A stretch of 64,000 bases of DNA from JTS-RE37 sp041744575 (GTDB lineage: Bacteria; Bacteroidota; Bacteroidia; Flavobacteriales; Flavobacteriaceae). Location of the stretch: assembly GCA_041744575.1 (NCBI GenBank), contig JBGTKP010000007.1, positions 30,888 through 94,887 of the forward strand, written 5' to 3'. Each line of letters begins with the position of its first letter. Position 1 is the first letter of the stretch. This document shows, piece by piece, positions 17,094 to 26,800 of this stretch. The notes under the pieces were generated by a model, which searched no databases, had not been told where the DNA came from, and saw only the letters and a list, made by a program, of their open reading frames with translations. Position numbers and translations under genes: made by a program.

Positions 17094-18104
17094 GTGCCCG
17101 TTTTGAAGATAGCCATTATTATACTTAACTGGAACGGTATGCACCTGTTGGAGCGCTATCTTCCTTCCGTCATTCAATATTCGGGAGAAGCAGAAATAAT
17201 TGTTGCCGACAATGCATCTACCGATGATTCTGTCGCCTATCTGACTGCATATCATCCCGGGGTTCGAATCATTCAAAATGAAGTGAATGGCGGATTTTCA
17301 AAAGGCTATAATGACGCGCTCAGTCAGGTTGAAGCAGAAATTTTTTGCCTGCTCAATTCGGATGTTGAAGTCAGTGAAAATTGGCTGACACCGATAATTC
17401 AGGCTTTTGATCAACTTGAGAATGCCTCCATTGTCCAACCCAAAATCCTCGACCTGCTTCAAAGAGAATATTTTGAGTACGCCGGTGCCGCAGGCGGATT
17501 TCTGGACAGATTTGGCTATCCCTTTTGCCGTGGACGGATCTTCCAGTCCGTTGAAAAGGACGAAGGTCAATACGATGATGTTCGTGAAATATTCTGGGCG
17601 ACGGGTGCCTGTATGTTTATCAAAGGTTCTGTTTTCCGTGATCTGGGAGGATTTGATGAAGATTACTTTGCACATCAGGAGGAGGTCGACTTATGCTGGA
17701 GGGCTCAAAATGCGGGACATAAGGTATACTATGTCGGAACTTCCAAAGTGTACCACCTCGGAGGATCTACCTTAAGTAATATGAATCCCCGCAAAACCTA
17801 TTTGAATTTCAGAAATTCGCTTTTCTCGATTACAAAAAACCTGCCCGCCAGAAAGGCCGTCCCCATTATTCTGATAAGACTGCTTCTTGATGCGGTTGCT
17901 GCCATCAGATTCATATGGCAGCTGAAATGGAGCCATTTTATTGCCATTCTAAGGGCTCACCTTAGTTACTACAGGCAATTCAAAAAGATTTACAGGAAAA
18001 GAGAGAAAGCCAATTTTATACTAAAATACTATCTTACAAAGTCCATTGTTTGGGCGCATTTCGTACATCAAGTAAAGAATTTTAACGTATTAGTAAAAGA
18101 TTAA
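17094..18104 (+). CDS. Family 2 glycosyltransferase
   Basis: About 336 residues. The GT-A fold is clear: IIILNWNGMHLLERYLPSV, VADNASTDDS, then the nucleotide-binding region LLNSDVEVSENWL, a DED-like acceptor region GGFDEDYFAHQEEVDLCWRA and the C-terminal RNSLFSITKNL stretch. It probably transfers a sugar to a cell-surface polysaccharide at the inner membrane. There is no ATG at the N-terminus. GTG at 17094 (3 bases after the upstream stop) or TTG at 17103, which would give MKIAIIILNWNG, are both plausible. Confidence 0.9.
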   Translation: MPVLKIAIIILNWNGMHLLERYLPSVIQYSGEAEIIVADNASTDDSVAYLTAYHPGVRIIQNEVNGGFSKGYNDALSQVEAEIFCLLNSDVEVSENWLTPIIQAFDQLENASIVQPKILDLLQREYFEYAGAAGGFLDRFGYPFCRGRIFQSVEKDEGQYDDVREIFWATGACMFIKGSVFRDLGGFDEDYFAHQEEVDLCWRAQNAGHKVYYVGTSKVYHLGGSTLSNMNPRKTYLNFRNSLFSITKNLPARKAVPIILIRLLLDAVAAIRFIWQLKWSHFIAILRAHLSYYRQFKKIYRKREKANFILKYYLTKSIVWAHFVHQVKNFNVLVKD

Positions 18105-18138
18105 CTAATTTTGGAAAATTATAAAAAGGCAATTTCTA

Positions 18139-18146
18139 TAATTTTG
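18139..18146 (+). promoter_or_regulatory. -7 promoter box TAATTTTG for the OmpA gene
   Basis: Matches TAnnTTTG. It lies about 60 bases before the ATG at 18205. A second identical octamer is 33 bases upstream at 18106-18113. Confidence 0.45.
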
Positions 18147-18204
18147 CCGCCGATTAGAAGAGATTATCGCATAACAATCAATTAACTACTAGACATCATA
18201 AATT

Positions 18205-19059
18205 ATGAGAAAAATCATGTTAGGCTTATTGGGGGTAACACTTTTGTTATCATCCTGTGTGTCGCAAAAGAAGTTCGCCGATCTGGAGGCAAAACAAAAG
18301 GAAACCCAGGATTTACTGAATTCCGCAACAGTAAAATTAAACGCCTGTCTTGAAGATGAGGCAACTGCATCATCACGGGTTAAAACTCTCGAAGATCAGA
18401 ATACCTTCCTGAAGGCAAACAATCAGGAGCTGATCAACAACATGGGAAATCTTACCACCCTTACTACCAAAGGGGCCGAAAACCTGGAAAAATCCCTGGA
18501 AAGCCTTAAAGAAAAAGATTTAACTATCAGAAAATTACAGGATGCCATCACACGCAGGGATTCTGTAAACCTGGCTCTGGTTCAAAGCCTTAAAGGCGTT
18601 CTGGGAAATCTTGATGATGAAGATATTGAGATCAGTGTTGAAAAAGGAGTGGTTTTTGTGTCCATTTCGGATAAATTGCTATTCAGCAGTGGCAGTTATA
18701 ATGTGACCGCACGGGCCAAAGAAGTTCTGGGTAAAGTTGCCCAGGTGGTTAATAATAAACCGGATTTTGAATTTATGGTGGAAGGCCATACAGACAATGT
18801 TCCCTACAATAAAGGAGGATTGCTTCTCGATAACTGGGACCTGAGTGTCAAAAGGGCAACAGCTGTTGTACGCATCCTGCAGAACGATTATGGTGTAAAT
18901 CCTACCCGTATGACCGCTGCCGGAAGGGCCGAATATATTCCGGTCTCCCCAACTGATAAAGCCAAAAACAGGAGAACAAGAATTGTAGTATTGCCTAAAA
19001 TTGATCAGTTTTACAGCATGATTGAGGAAGGAATGAAAGATCCTGCCATCAATAATTAG
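18205..19059 (+). CDS. OmpA family lipoprotein
   Basis: 284 residues. The signal peptide ends in the lipobox LLSSC, so the protein should be lipid-anchored. A coiled coil covers about residues 25-125. The OmpA C-terminal domain follows, with the peptidoglycan-binding signature EGHTDNVPYN (from Glu193, including Asp197) and the conserved arginines in KNRRTRIVV. Such proteins tie the outer membrane to peptidoglycan. A strong terminator follows, so it is probably monocistronic. The gene at 28293-29075 is a diverged paralogue. Confidence 0.93.
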   Translation: MRKIMLGLLGVTLLLSSCVSQKKFADLEAKQKETQDLLNSATVKLNACLEDEATASSRVKTLEDQNTFLKANNQELINNMGNLTTLTTKGAENLEKSLESLKEKDLTIRKLQDAITRRDSVNLALVQSLKGVLGNLDDEDIEISVEKGVVFVSISDKLLFSSGSYNVTARAKEVLGKVAQVVNNKPDFEFMVEGHTDNVPYNKGGLLLDNWDLSVKRATAVVRILQNDYGVNPTRMTAAGRAEYIPVSPTDKAKNRRTRIVVLPKIDQFYSMIEEGMKDPAINN

Positions 19060-19085
19060 AACTCCCGGGAAAATCTTAAATTTAC

Positions 19086-19127
19086 AACCACGGCCAACCT
19101 GAAAGTATAAATTGGCCGTGGTTTTTT
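19086..19127 (+). terminator. Rho-independent terminator after the OmpA gene
   Basis: AACCACGGCCAA (19086-19097) pairs perfectly with TTGGCCGTGGTT (19112-19123) around a 14-base loop and runs into a stretch of six T. Confidence 0.87.
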
Positions 19128-19229
19128 ATATTCTTTATAGTTCAAGCAATAAAGATTCCTTAATACGATAGAACAGGACCATTTCCAAACTGCCGGATAC
19201 TATTTGTATAATGAAATCGTTGTCTAATT

Positions 19230-21785
19230 ATGAGATTATATATACTACTATTATTGGCTTCCCTGTCAGTTCTGAGTTCCTGTGGTACCCTGAGCCGGTC
19301 CGGTCCCTCTAAAAAATCTTCCAAAACTGCAGTCTCCCCAGCTCAGGCGTTTGAGAAACTTATTCCTAAAGAAAGCCTGACCCAGAATGGCCTGTTTAAA
19401 GTGCACCAGGTTAATAACAAGTATTACTTTGAGATTGCTGACAGTATCCTGAACCGGGAAATTCTTGTGGTTACCCGGTTTATTAAGACTCCTGCCGGAG
19501 CAGGGAATTACGGTGGGGAAGAGATCGGAGACAAGACCATTATTTGGGAAAAAGGACCGCAGGGCAAAATCTTTTTGAGAATCGCCACCCTTGTAGGTCA
19601 GGCCAATGAGACGGATGCCATCGCCAAGGCAGTCAACAACTCGAACGTAACACCCATTCTCGAGGCATTTGATATAAAAGCACGAAATGAAACTACTCAG
19701 GCATCGGTTATAGATGTCACTGAATTCCTGAACGGGGAAAATCCTTTACTTGCCCTGAACAGCGGCCAGAAAGATGCCTATAAACTAACTACCCTCGAAA
19801 AGGACAAGTCCTACATTAAAAGCATCAGTGCCTTTCCAATAAATACAGAAGTACGGACCGTGAAGACCTACAAGGCCAAATCCTCTGCCCTCGATGATAA
19901 GAAAGGCATTCCCGCAGCTTTGTCCGGTGTGGTGACCGTGGAGTTGAATAATTCCTTTATCCTGTTGCCGGAGATCCCGATGAAAAAGCGGTTCTATGAT
20001 CCCAGGGTGGGTTACTTTGCCAGCTCTTACCTGGAATATGGGGATGATCAGCTGAAAGTGGATGAGAACGTCTATATCCACCGCTGGCGCTTGGAGCCCA
20101 AGCCGGAGGATATGGAAAAATGGAAAAACGGAGAATTGGTAGAACCCGAAAAACCTATCGTATTTTATCTGGACCCTGCCACCCCTAAAAAATGGAGGTC
20201 CTTTCTGATACAAGGAATTAATGACTGGCAGGTGGCCTTTGAGCAGGCGGGTTTTAAAAATGCCATAGTCGGCAAAGAGTGGCCTGAGGATGATAAAACC
20301 ATGAGCCTGGAGGATGCCAGATTTTCAGTACTGCGTTATTTTGCCTCTCCTGCCAAGAATGCATATGGACCAAATATCACAGACCCCAGGAGCGGAGAAA
20401 TTTTGGAAAGTCATATTGGGTGGTATCACAATTTGTTAAATCTCCTGCACAACTGGTATATGATCCAGGCGGGTGCAGTTGATCCAAGGGCACAGAAGAT
20501 GAATTTTGATACGGAATTAATGGGACAGTTGGTTCGTTTCGTCTGTGCACATGAAGTAGGTCATACCCTGGGCCTTAGACATAATATGGCTGCGAGCAAT
20601 GCAACTCCTGTCGAAAAACTGAGGGATCCGGACTGGCTTAGAAAATATGGCCATACCAGTTCGATCATGGATTATGCCCGCTTCAATTATGTCGCACAAC
20701 CACAGGACAGCATCCCTGCCAAAGACCTGATGCCGAGGATAGGGGATTATGATAAGTGGGCCATTCAATGGGGATATTCCAGAATTCCAGGGGATCTTGA
20801 CGATAGAAAGGAAAAGGATATCTTAAACGCCATGGTCATTGACAGCATATCAGGCAACAAGCGGCTGTGGTTTGGCGGTGAAGGCCGGGATTTTGACCCC
20901 CGTTCACAAAGGGAAGACCTGAGTGATAATTCTGTGCTGGCCAGCAACTATGGGATAATGAATCTGCAGAGGATCGTCCCGTTCCTTACAAAATGGACCA
21001 GGGAAAGCGGCAGTGATGACTATACCAATTTGGATGAAGTATATAATGACCTGGTTAAGCAGTACGACAACTATCTTTTTCATGTAGTGAAAAATATCGG
21101 AGGGATTTACGTCACTCCAAAAACCATGGAGGAGGAAGGAGAAGTCTATCTGCCGGTGCCAAAAAGTATACAAAAGGAAGCCCTGATTTTTCTGGACAAT
21201 CATATATTTCATCAGCCGGACTGGTTACTAACCAATGATGTTCTCAATAAAATTCAGTCTCCGCAGTCCAAAGAAGCAGTGACAAAGACGATGGAAAACG
21301 TCATGATGAACCTGCTTGGTGGAAGCCGGCTGAGCCGGATGACTTTTATAACGGAAAGATATAGTGATATTGATACCTATCAGCCTGATGAATATCTTGA
21401 TGACCTGAATTATTTGGTTTGGGGGGATCTGAATGTTTTCTATCAGGCCAATACGTACAGAAGAAAATTGCAAAAAGCCTACGTAGACAATCTCATTGCC
21501 TTATACAAACCCACCGAGGCCAAAGGAGCCATTGGCGGTATCCTGGCGATGCTGTCAGACGACTATACTGCCAATACAGATGTCCGTTCCCTGGCGCTTG
21601 ATTACCTGATTCGCCTGCAACGCAGGATAAAAGGGACTATTCCGGTGATCACTCACCGGATGACCAAAGCACATCTGCAATATCTGGAGAAGGAAATTGA
21701 AGGGGTCATCGGCGAGACCAAAGAAGCGGATCGGTTTATTCCGCCCTACAATCCGGACATGTCCATAAAATCCAATGGCAAATAA
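19230..21785 (+). CDS. Zinc metalloprotease lipoprotein, DUF5117/DUF5118 type
   Basis: 851 residues. The signal peptide ends in the lipobox VLSSC. The zinc site is HEVGHTLGLRH (His441, Glu442, His445, His451), a metzincin pattern, followed by the Met-turn SIMDYARFNY. The long N-terminal half and the C-terminal helical part match the large Bacteroidota proteases carrying DUF5117 and DUF5118 regions. It is expected at the cell surface or periplasm. Substrates are unknown. Start: ATG with a canonical signal peptide. It has neither an upstream nor a downstream operon partner. Confidence 0.9.
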   Translation: MRLYILLLLASLSVLSSCGTLSRSGPSKKSSKTAVSPAQAFEKLIPKESLTQNGLFKVHQVNNKYYFEIADSILNREILVVTRFIKTPAGAGNYGGEEIGDKTIIWEKGPQGKIFLRIATLVGQANETDAIAKAVNNSNVTPILEAFDIKARNETTQASVIDVTEFLNGENPLLALNSGQKDAYKLTTLEKDKSYIKSISAFPINTEVRTVKTYKAKSSALDDKKGIPAALSGVVTVELNNSFILLPEIPMKKRFYDPRVGYFASSYLEYGDDQLKVDENVYIHRWRLEPKPEDMEKWKNGELVEPEKPIVFYLDPATPKKWRSFLIQGINDWQVAFEQAGFKNAIVGKEWPEDDKTMSLEDARFSVLRYFASPAKNAYGPNITDPRSGEILESHIGWYHNLLNLLHNWYMIQAGAVDPRAQKMNFDTELMGQLVRFVCAHEVGHTLGLRHNMAASNATPVEKLRDPDWLRKYGHTSSIMDYARFNYVAQPQDSIPAKDLMPRIGDYDKWAIQWGYSRIPGDLDDRKEKDILNAMVIDSISGNKRLWFGGEGRDFDPRSQREDLSDNSVLASNYGIMNLQRIVPFLTKWTRESGSDDYTNLDEVYNDLVKQYDNYLFHVVKNIGGIYVTPKTMEEEGEVYLPVPKSIQKEALIFLDNHIFHQPDWLLTNDVLNKIQSPQSKEAVTKTMENVMMNLLGGSRLSRMTFITERYSDIDTYQPDEYLDDLNYLVWGDLNVFYQANTYRRKLQKAYVDNLIALYKPTEAKGAIGGILAMLSDDYTANTDVRSLALDYLIRLQRRIKGTIPVITHRMTKAHLQYLEKEIEGVIGETKEADRFIPPYNPDMSIKSNGK

Positions 21786-21819
21786 TTTCTTAATTCCTGA
21801 CGGTATTTTTTGATCCTTC

Positions 21820-22440
21820 TCAGAGAATGTCTGAGCTGCCCTTACCTACCCGAATGACTTTGGGTTCGTGTTCAGAAAGGTCGATCACCGTAGATGCCAA
21901 ATTGCCCCCATAACCCCCGTCAATAATCACATCTACCAAATTATCCCACTTTTCAAGGATGAGTTCAGGGTCTGTCGTATATTCAATCAGTTCATCTTCA
22001 TCCCTGATCGAGGTAGATACCACAGGATTTCCAAGTTCACGGACCAGGGCCTGGGCAATGGCATTGGCAGGTACGCGGATCCCAACGGTTTTTTTATTTT
22101 TGAACTCCCTGGGCAAGTTGTTGTTTCCCGGCAAAATAAAGGTGTAGGGTCCCGGCAACGCCCTTTTAAGAATCTTAAAAGTTGGCGTGTCTATCTGCCT
22201 TACGTAATCGGACAGATTACTTAAATCAGCGCATATAAAGGACCAATTCGCTTTGCTGAGTTTTATGCCTTTGATACGTGCAATCCGCTCCAGTCCCTTT
22301 GACTTTGTAATATCACATCCCAGACCATAAACGGTATCGGTGGGATAGATCACAAGTCCCCCATCCCGCAATGCCTCCACTACCCTTCTGATCTGTTTGG
22401 GATTGGGATTTTCTTCAAATATTTTTATGAATTCTGCCAC
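21820..22440 (-). CDS. yciO: YciO-type YrdC/Sua5-domain protein
   Basis: 206 residues, GTG start (no nearby ATG; the next residues AEFIKIFEENPN match the usual family start). YrdC fold: LVIYPTDTVYGLGCDI, YTFILPGNNNLPREF, VGIRVPANAIAQALV and a closing VIDGGYGGNLASTVIDLS. The K-G-R-P motif of true threonylcarbamoyl-AMP synthases is absent: the corresponding stretch reads IKGIKLSKANWSFIC. Length and sequence fit E. coli YciO better than TsaC. The protein probably binds nucleotide and RNA, but a role in t6A formation is doubtful. Confidence 0.85.
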   Translation of the reverse strand: MAEFIKIFEENPNPKQIRRVVEALRDGGLVIYPTDTVYGLGCDITKSKGLERIARIKGIKLSKANWSFICADLSNLSDYVRQIDTPTFKILKRALPGPYTFILPGNNNLPREFKNKKTVGIRVPANAIAQALVRELGNPVVSTSIRDEDELIEYTTDPELILEKWDNLVDVIIDGGYGGNLASTVIDLSEHEPKVIRVGKGSSDIL

Positions 22441-22727
22441 TATATGTTATTTCCCGGATGGATTGACATCCTTTTGTAATACAATTAAATCTACCTTATT
22501 AATTCCTGTTACTAAAACATTGATATGGAGTCTGATGTTTGAAACGGAGTAATTTTTCCTCTGCCTTTATAGTACGTTCTCCAACTGATCCCTCCTTTTA
22601 ATGCGAGATTCTGAAATTGTATCAACATGCATTTGCCTGAAATAAGCCAGCAGACGTAAGTGTGTATAATCCCTTCACCCGGTGGCTGAATCAGACAGAC
22701 ATATCGTTTTATTGGTCTTCATTCCAT

Positions 22728-23621
22728 TTAAGGGACCTGATATACTCTCACGTAATCCACTTCCATTATGGCCGGAAAAATGGTATTGTCTACACCTTCT
22801 ATGCCACCCCAGTTCCCTCCTACGGCAATGTTCATAAGAAAATAAAACGGTTTGGAAAACGGCCAGTTATCACCATTACTGGTAGCCGGACGGATAAAGT
22901 TCAACTTAACATTGTCTTCGTTATCGATGTAAAATTTAATATAACTGGCAGTCCATAAAACGCCATACACGTGAAATTCTTCCTCTATTGTTTCCAGGCC
23001 AACAGGTCCTGACGTAATCTGGGTTCCGATCGCATGATTATTAGCAGTACTGTGCAGCGAAAAATGCATCTGATCAGGTTCGAAACTGACATATTCCATG
23101 ATATCAATTTCACCACAGGCCGGCCATCCGACAGCGTTAATTTCGCTTCCAAGCATCCAGAGGGCCGGCCAGAGGCCATCGCCCTTGTGTTCGGGGACCT
23201 TTGCGCGTATTTCCAGCTTTCCATAGGTAAAGGCGGTCTTACTGTTCATCCTGGCCGAAACGTATGATCCGGCAACACCGTTTTGCTCCTCTTGTCTGGC
23301 AATGATCTTCAGCGTGCCCCCGCTGACTTCCGTACTGCCTTCCTCGACATAATTCTGCAGTTCATTATTTCCCCAGCCGTGGTCCCCGGATTCGAAAGTC
23401 CATTTTTCTCCATCAACCTGATTCCCGTCAAACTCATCACTCCATACCAGTTCAGCCTTTTTCCAATAGTCAGCGTCAAAGACATCCGGAGTTCCTGTCA
23501 TATCTTCCTCCCCGGCATCGGGCGTTTCCTGAACAGGTTTCTCTCCCTGTCCACAGGCTGTGCAAAGCAAAGTTATGTATCCGATGATGGAAGTAACCCT
23601 CAATGTTTTAAATGTCACCAT
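22728..23621 (-). CDS. GH16 endo-beta-1,3-glucanase (laminarinase-like) lipoprotein
   Basis: 297 residues. A signal peptide ends in a lipobox-like LCTAC near Cys23. The GH16 jelly roll follows from about residue 58: WSDEFDG, GNNELQNY, the catalytic motif E171-I-D173-I-M-E176 (nucleophile, helper acid, acid/base) and a terminal MEVDYVRVYQ. The ExDxxE form with a bulge is typical of laminarinases acting on beta-1,3-glucan of algae. Signal peptide and lipobox place it at the cell surface. No SusCD pair is next to it, so it is a stand-alone enzyme. Downstream of the helicase gene by 44 bases, same strand. Confidence 0.92.
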   Translation of the reverse strand: MVTFKTLRVTSIIGYITLLCTACGQGEKPVQETPDAGEEDMTGTPDVFDADYWKKAELVWSDEFDGNQVDGEKWTFESGDHGWGNNELQNYVEEGSTEVSGGTLKIIARQEEQNGVAGSYVSARMNSKTAFTYGKLEIRAKVPEHKGDGLWPALWMLGSEINAVGWPACGEIDIMEYVSFEPDQMHFSLHSTANNHAIGTQITSGPVGLETIEEEFHVYGVLWTASYIKFYIDNEDNVKLNFIRPATSNGDNWPFSKPFYFLMNIAVGGNWGGIEGVDNTIFPAIMEVDYVRVYQVP

Positions 23622-23665
23622 ATTCTTGTTTTTTTTGGATCATTAATCTACCTGAAATTTTCTAT

Positions 23666-26050
23666 TCAGCTCTCCAGAAGTTCGAGGCGGGCGAACCGAA
23701 GCAATAATTTCTTGACCTCTCCCTGATCAAAAATAATCTCTGCTTTTCTGTCATTTCCCGCCCCTTCCAATTTTAATACTTTTCCTTTTCCAAACCGACT
23801 GTGGTATACCATATCACCTTCCTTCAGGTTTGGATCCGTTTCAGATTTCCCTGGCGCAGGTGTTGCAATTTCCGGCTTTAATTTGCGCAATTTTCTAAGC
23901 TGATGGTCCGTCGGTCGGAGACCATCGGGGGGAGTGCCATTTGCTGGTTTCTCCCGACGCAGCCGGCTCTTGTCAATTTCGCCAAAGATGGCAGTGTCTA
24001 TCATTGATTTATAACGATAGGTATCAGCAGGTGTCAGGTTCTCAATATATTTTTCATCTATCTCATCTATAAAGCGGCTTGGTTCTGCATCTATCAGCTT
24101 ACCCCAGCGGTACCGGTTCTGAGTGTAGGTCAGATAGGCCTGTTCCTCCGCCCTGGTAAGAGCTACATAGAACAATCTGCGTTCCTCCTCTAATTCACTG
24201 CGGGTGTTCATACTCATCGCAGATGGAAAAAGATCTTCCTCCATACCCACAATATAAACAAATGGGAATTCCAGTCCTTTTGCAATGTGAATGGTCATAA
24301 GCGCTACCCTGTCGTCATCACCGGCATCTTTATCCAGATCCGTGGCCAATGCCACTTCTTCGAGAAAGGTCGTGAGATCTCCCCTGGCGTCGACCAATTC
24401 CTTCTGGCCTTCCACAAAGTCCTGGATCCCATTTAATAGCTCTTCGATATTCTCCATCCGGCCTATCCCTTCAGGCGTGCCATCTTTTTTGAATTCAAGT
24501 AAAATACCCGTTTTTCGGGCTACATGTTCAGCCAAGGTGAAAGCATCAGCCTGCTCATTCAGGATTTGAAAGCTTTTAATCATGGTCACGAAGTCTTCCA
24601 GTTTACTTCGGGTGCCCGTATTGATTCTGAGCTCTGTTGCATTCAAATTCTCCATTACCTCGAAGATAGAATTGCCATATTGGTTGGCAGCAACGACCAG
24701 TTTGTCAATAGTGGTCTGTCCTATCCCCCGTGGTGGGAAATTGATGATGCGTTTCAGGGCTTCTTCGTCTTTTGGATTTATAACCAGCCGGAGGTAAGCC
24801 AGAACATCTTTAATTTCCTTTCGCTGGTAAAAGGATAGTCCACCATAGATCCGGTAGGAAATATCTCTTTTCCGCAATGCATCTTCTATGGCCCTGGACT
24901 GTGAATTGGTCCTGTAGAGGACGGCAAAGTCCCCGTTCGGTCTTTGTTCCTGCATTTTATGCTCAAAAATAGAACCTGCCACAAACCTCCCTTCTTCAGC
25001 GTCCGTTATACTGCGGTGTAATCGGATAGGATTTCCTTCGCTGTTTGCGGTCCATACCACCTTTTTAAGCTGTGTTTTATTATTGGCAATGACGGCGTTC
25101 GCAGCGTTGACGATATTCTTTGTTGACCGGTAATTCTGTTCGAGCCTGTAAACTGCAACAGCGTCATAATCTATCTGAAAATTCAGGATGTTCGTGATAT
25201 TCGCGCCCCGGAATGAATAAATACTCTGGGCGTCATCTCCTACGACGCAAATATTCTGATATCTGTCGGCCAAAGCTTTCACTATAAGATATTGTGAGTG
25301 GTTGGTGTCCTGATACTCATCAACCAGGATATATCGGAATCGGTCCTGGTACTTCAGCAGCACTTCAGGGAAGCGGTTCAGCAATTCGTTGGTCCTTAAG
25401 AGCAGGTCATCAAAATCCATGGCACCCGCCTTAAAGCAGCGATTGACATATTCCTGATATATTTCACCGGTCCTCGGACGTTTGGCCATTGCATCGGCTT
25501 CCATCAATTCCGGATCCTGAAAATAGGCCCGGACTGTAATCAGGTTGTTTTTATAGGAAGAAATACGATTTTGTATTTGTTTGAATTTATATATGTCTTT
25601 ATCCAGGCCCATTTCCTTAATGATGGACGCGATCAGCCGCTGTGAATCCTGGGTGTCATAAATGGTGAAATTTCCGGGAAATCCAAGTTTGGAACCATCA
25701 TATCTCAACAACCTTGCAAACACTGAGTGAAAGGTTCCCATCCACAAATTCTTTGTTTCTGAGGTTCCTACCAGGCCTGCAATGCGCTTTTTCATTTCAC
25801 GTGCCGCTTTGTTGGTAAATGTAAGCGCAAGGATATTGAAGGCATCCACCCCCTGTTGCATCAGGTGGGCGATGCGATAGGTCAGTACCCTTGTTTTTCC
25901 CGAGCCTGCGCCCGCAATAACCATAAGCGGTCCTTCTTTGTGCAGGACAGGTGCTTTCTGTGCGTCATTCAGGTCATTTAAAAACTGATTCAATGGAACG
26001 GGTTTAGCCGGTGAATTTAGCCATAAATGCCATGACAAAAAATGATCCAT
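23666..26050 (-). CDS. pcrA: UvrD/PcrA superfamily 1A DNA helicase
   Basis: About 794 residues. Motifs in order: LNDAQKAPV (Q motif), Walker A GAGSGKTRV, TFTNKAAREM, DEYQDTN (Walker B), GDDAQSIYSFRGA, YRSTKNI, and the late motif MTIHIAKGLEF. The C-terminus carries the Tudor-like domain (GDMVYHSRFGKGKVLKLEG) that contacts RNA polymerase in PcrA/UvrD. It unwinds DNA 3' to 5' in excision and mismatch repair. The start is uncertain. ATG 26050 is used here; ATG 26086 is 12 codons longer, and TTG 25993 would give the family-like MNQFLNDLNDAQ. Confidence 0.95.
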   Translation of the reverse strand: MDHFLSWHLWLNSPAKPVPLNQFLNDLNDAQKAPVLHKEGPLMVIAGAGSGKTRVLTYRIAHLMQQGVDAFNILALTFTNKAAREMKKRIAGLVGTSETKNLWMGTFHSVFARLLRYDGSKLGFPGNFTIYDTQDSQRLIASIIKEMGLDKDIYKFKQIQNRISSYKNNLITVRAYFQDPELMEADAMAKRPRTGEIYQEYVNRCFKAGAMDFDDLLLRTNELLNRFPEVLLKYQDRFRYILVDEYQDTNHSQYLIVKALADRYQNICVVGDDAQSIYSFRGANITNILNFQIDYDAVAVYRLEQNYRSTKNIVNAANAVIANNKTQLKKVVWTANSEGNPIRLHRSITDAEEGRFVAGSIFEHKMQEQRPNGDFAVLYRTNSQSRAIEDALRKRDISYRIYGGLSFYQRKEIKDVLAYLRLVINPKDEEALKRIINFPPRGIGQTTIDKLVVAANQYGNSIFEVMENLNATELRINTGTRSKLEDFVTMIKSFQILNEQADAFTLAEHVARKTGILLEFKKDGTPEGIGRMENIEELLNGIQDFVEGQKELVDARGDLTTFLEEVALATDLDKDAGDDDRVALMTIHIAKGLEFPFVYIVGMEEDLFPSAMSMNTRSELEEERRLFYVALTRAEEQAYLTYTQNRYRWGKLIDAEPSRFIDEIDEKYIENLTPADTYRYKSMIDTAIFGEIDKSRLRREKPANGTPPDGLRPTDHQLRKLRKLKPEIATPAPGKSETDPNLKEGDMVYHSRFGKGKVLKLEGAGNDRKAEIIFDQGEVKKLLLRFARLELLES

Positions 26051-26255
26051 ACCCTTAATTATAAACACCCCTGCAAGTACAGGCATTCTGAGAGCCGGCC
26101 CTTATCAGATGTAAAAGAAGCTCTAACATTCCTGGTTGTGTGGAGGTCATCGTTGATCGTCCTCCTGTTGTTCGTTCATTGAACAGATATTGTTCGCAGG
26201 TCAAAAATGGAGTATTCGTATTCATTTTGCTATATTTAGCCCATTCAAAGCGACT

Positions 26256-26789
26256 ATGCGCCAATTACATTTGTTCCTGCTTGGTTTTCTTTCCGTTTCC
26301 GCTCTGGGCCAGGACAAAAAAGCGGGACCAGTAATTCAAAATTATGGTGAAGTTTATGAGATTGAGAACATCAGTTTCCCTATCGATACTTCTATGGATT
26401 TTAAAGTGGTCTTCGATATTATGGAAAGTCCGGAGGCACCCGGGGAGCTCAACCGCCAGATCGAAACAGTGGCAAGGTTTCTGAACATGCATGGGCAAAA
26501 TGGAGTCAATACAGACCAGCTGAACGTCTATATGGTCTTTCATAATGAAGCGACCAAAGACATCATGGCCGACGAGGCATATATGGAAAGCTTCCATACC
26601 GGAAATCCAAACGCCGGGCTATTGAATGACCTTATGGATGCCGGCGTACAAGTAATTCTGTGCGGACAATCTTCCAAAGCGCGAAAGGTGCCCGTTTCGG
26701 AGGTTTTGCCAGGGGTGAAGCTTGCCCTGTCGGCCATGACCGCTCTTGTTCAACTACAGGAAGAAGGTTATCATGTTATTAAATTCTAA
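26256..26789 (+). CDS. Secreted DsrE-like protein
   Basis: 177 residues. It starts with a signal peptide (MRQLHLFLLGFLSVSALG, cleavage near GQ). The rest resembles the DsrE/F fold of sulfur-relay proteins: LNVYMVFHNEATKDIM, then a helix and VQVILCGQSSKARKVP, where the single cysteine sits at the position of the persulfide-carrying Cys of DsrE-like proteins, and a closing hydrophobic helix. Secreted members are common in Flavobacteriia and their substrate is unknown. The ATG at 26256 is chosen over an upstream TTG because it begins the signal peptide. The M20 gene follows after 11 bases. Confidence 0.7.
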   Translation: MRQLHLFLLGFLSVSALGQDKKAGPVIQNYGEVYEIENISFPIDTSMDFKVVFDIMESPEAPGELNRQIETVARFLNMHGQNGVNTDQLNVYMVFHNEATKDIMADEAYMESFHTGNPNAGLLNDLMDAGVQVILCGQSSKARKVPVSEVLPGVKLALSAMTALVQLQEEGYHVIKF

Positions 26790-26800
26790 ATCAAATAATT

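Noticed and set aside
17255..17275. GGTTCGAATC, resembling a tRNA T-loop
   Set aside because: It lies inside the glycosyltransferase coding sequence and no cloverleaf can be built around it.
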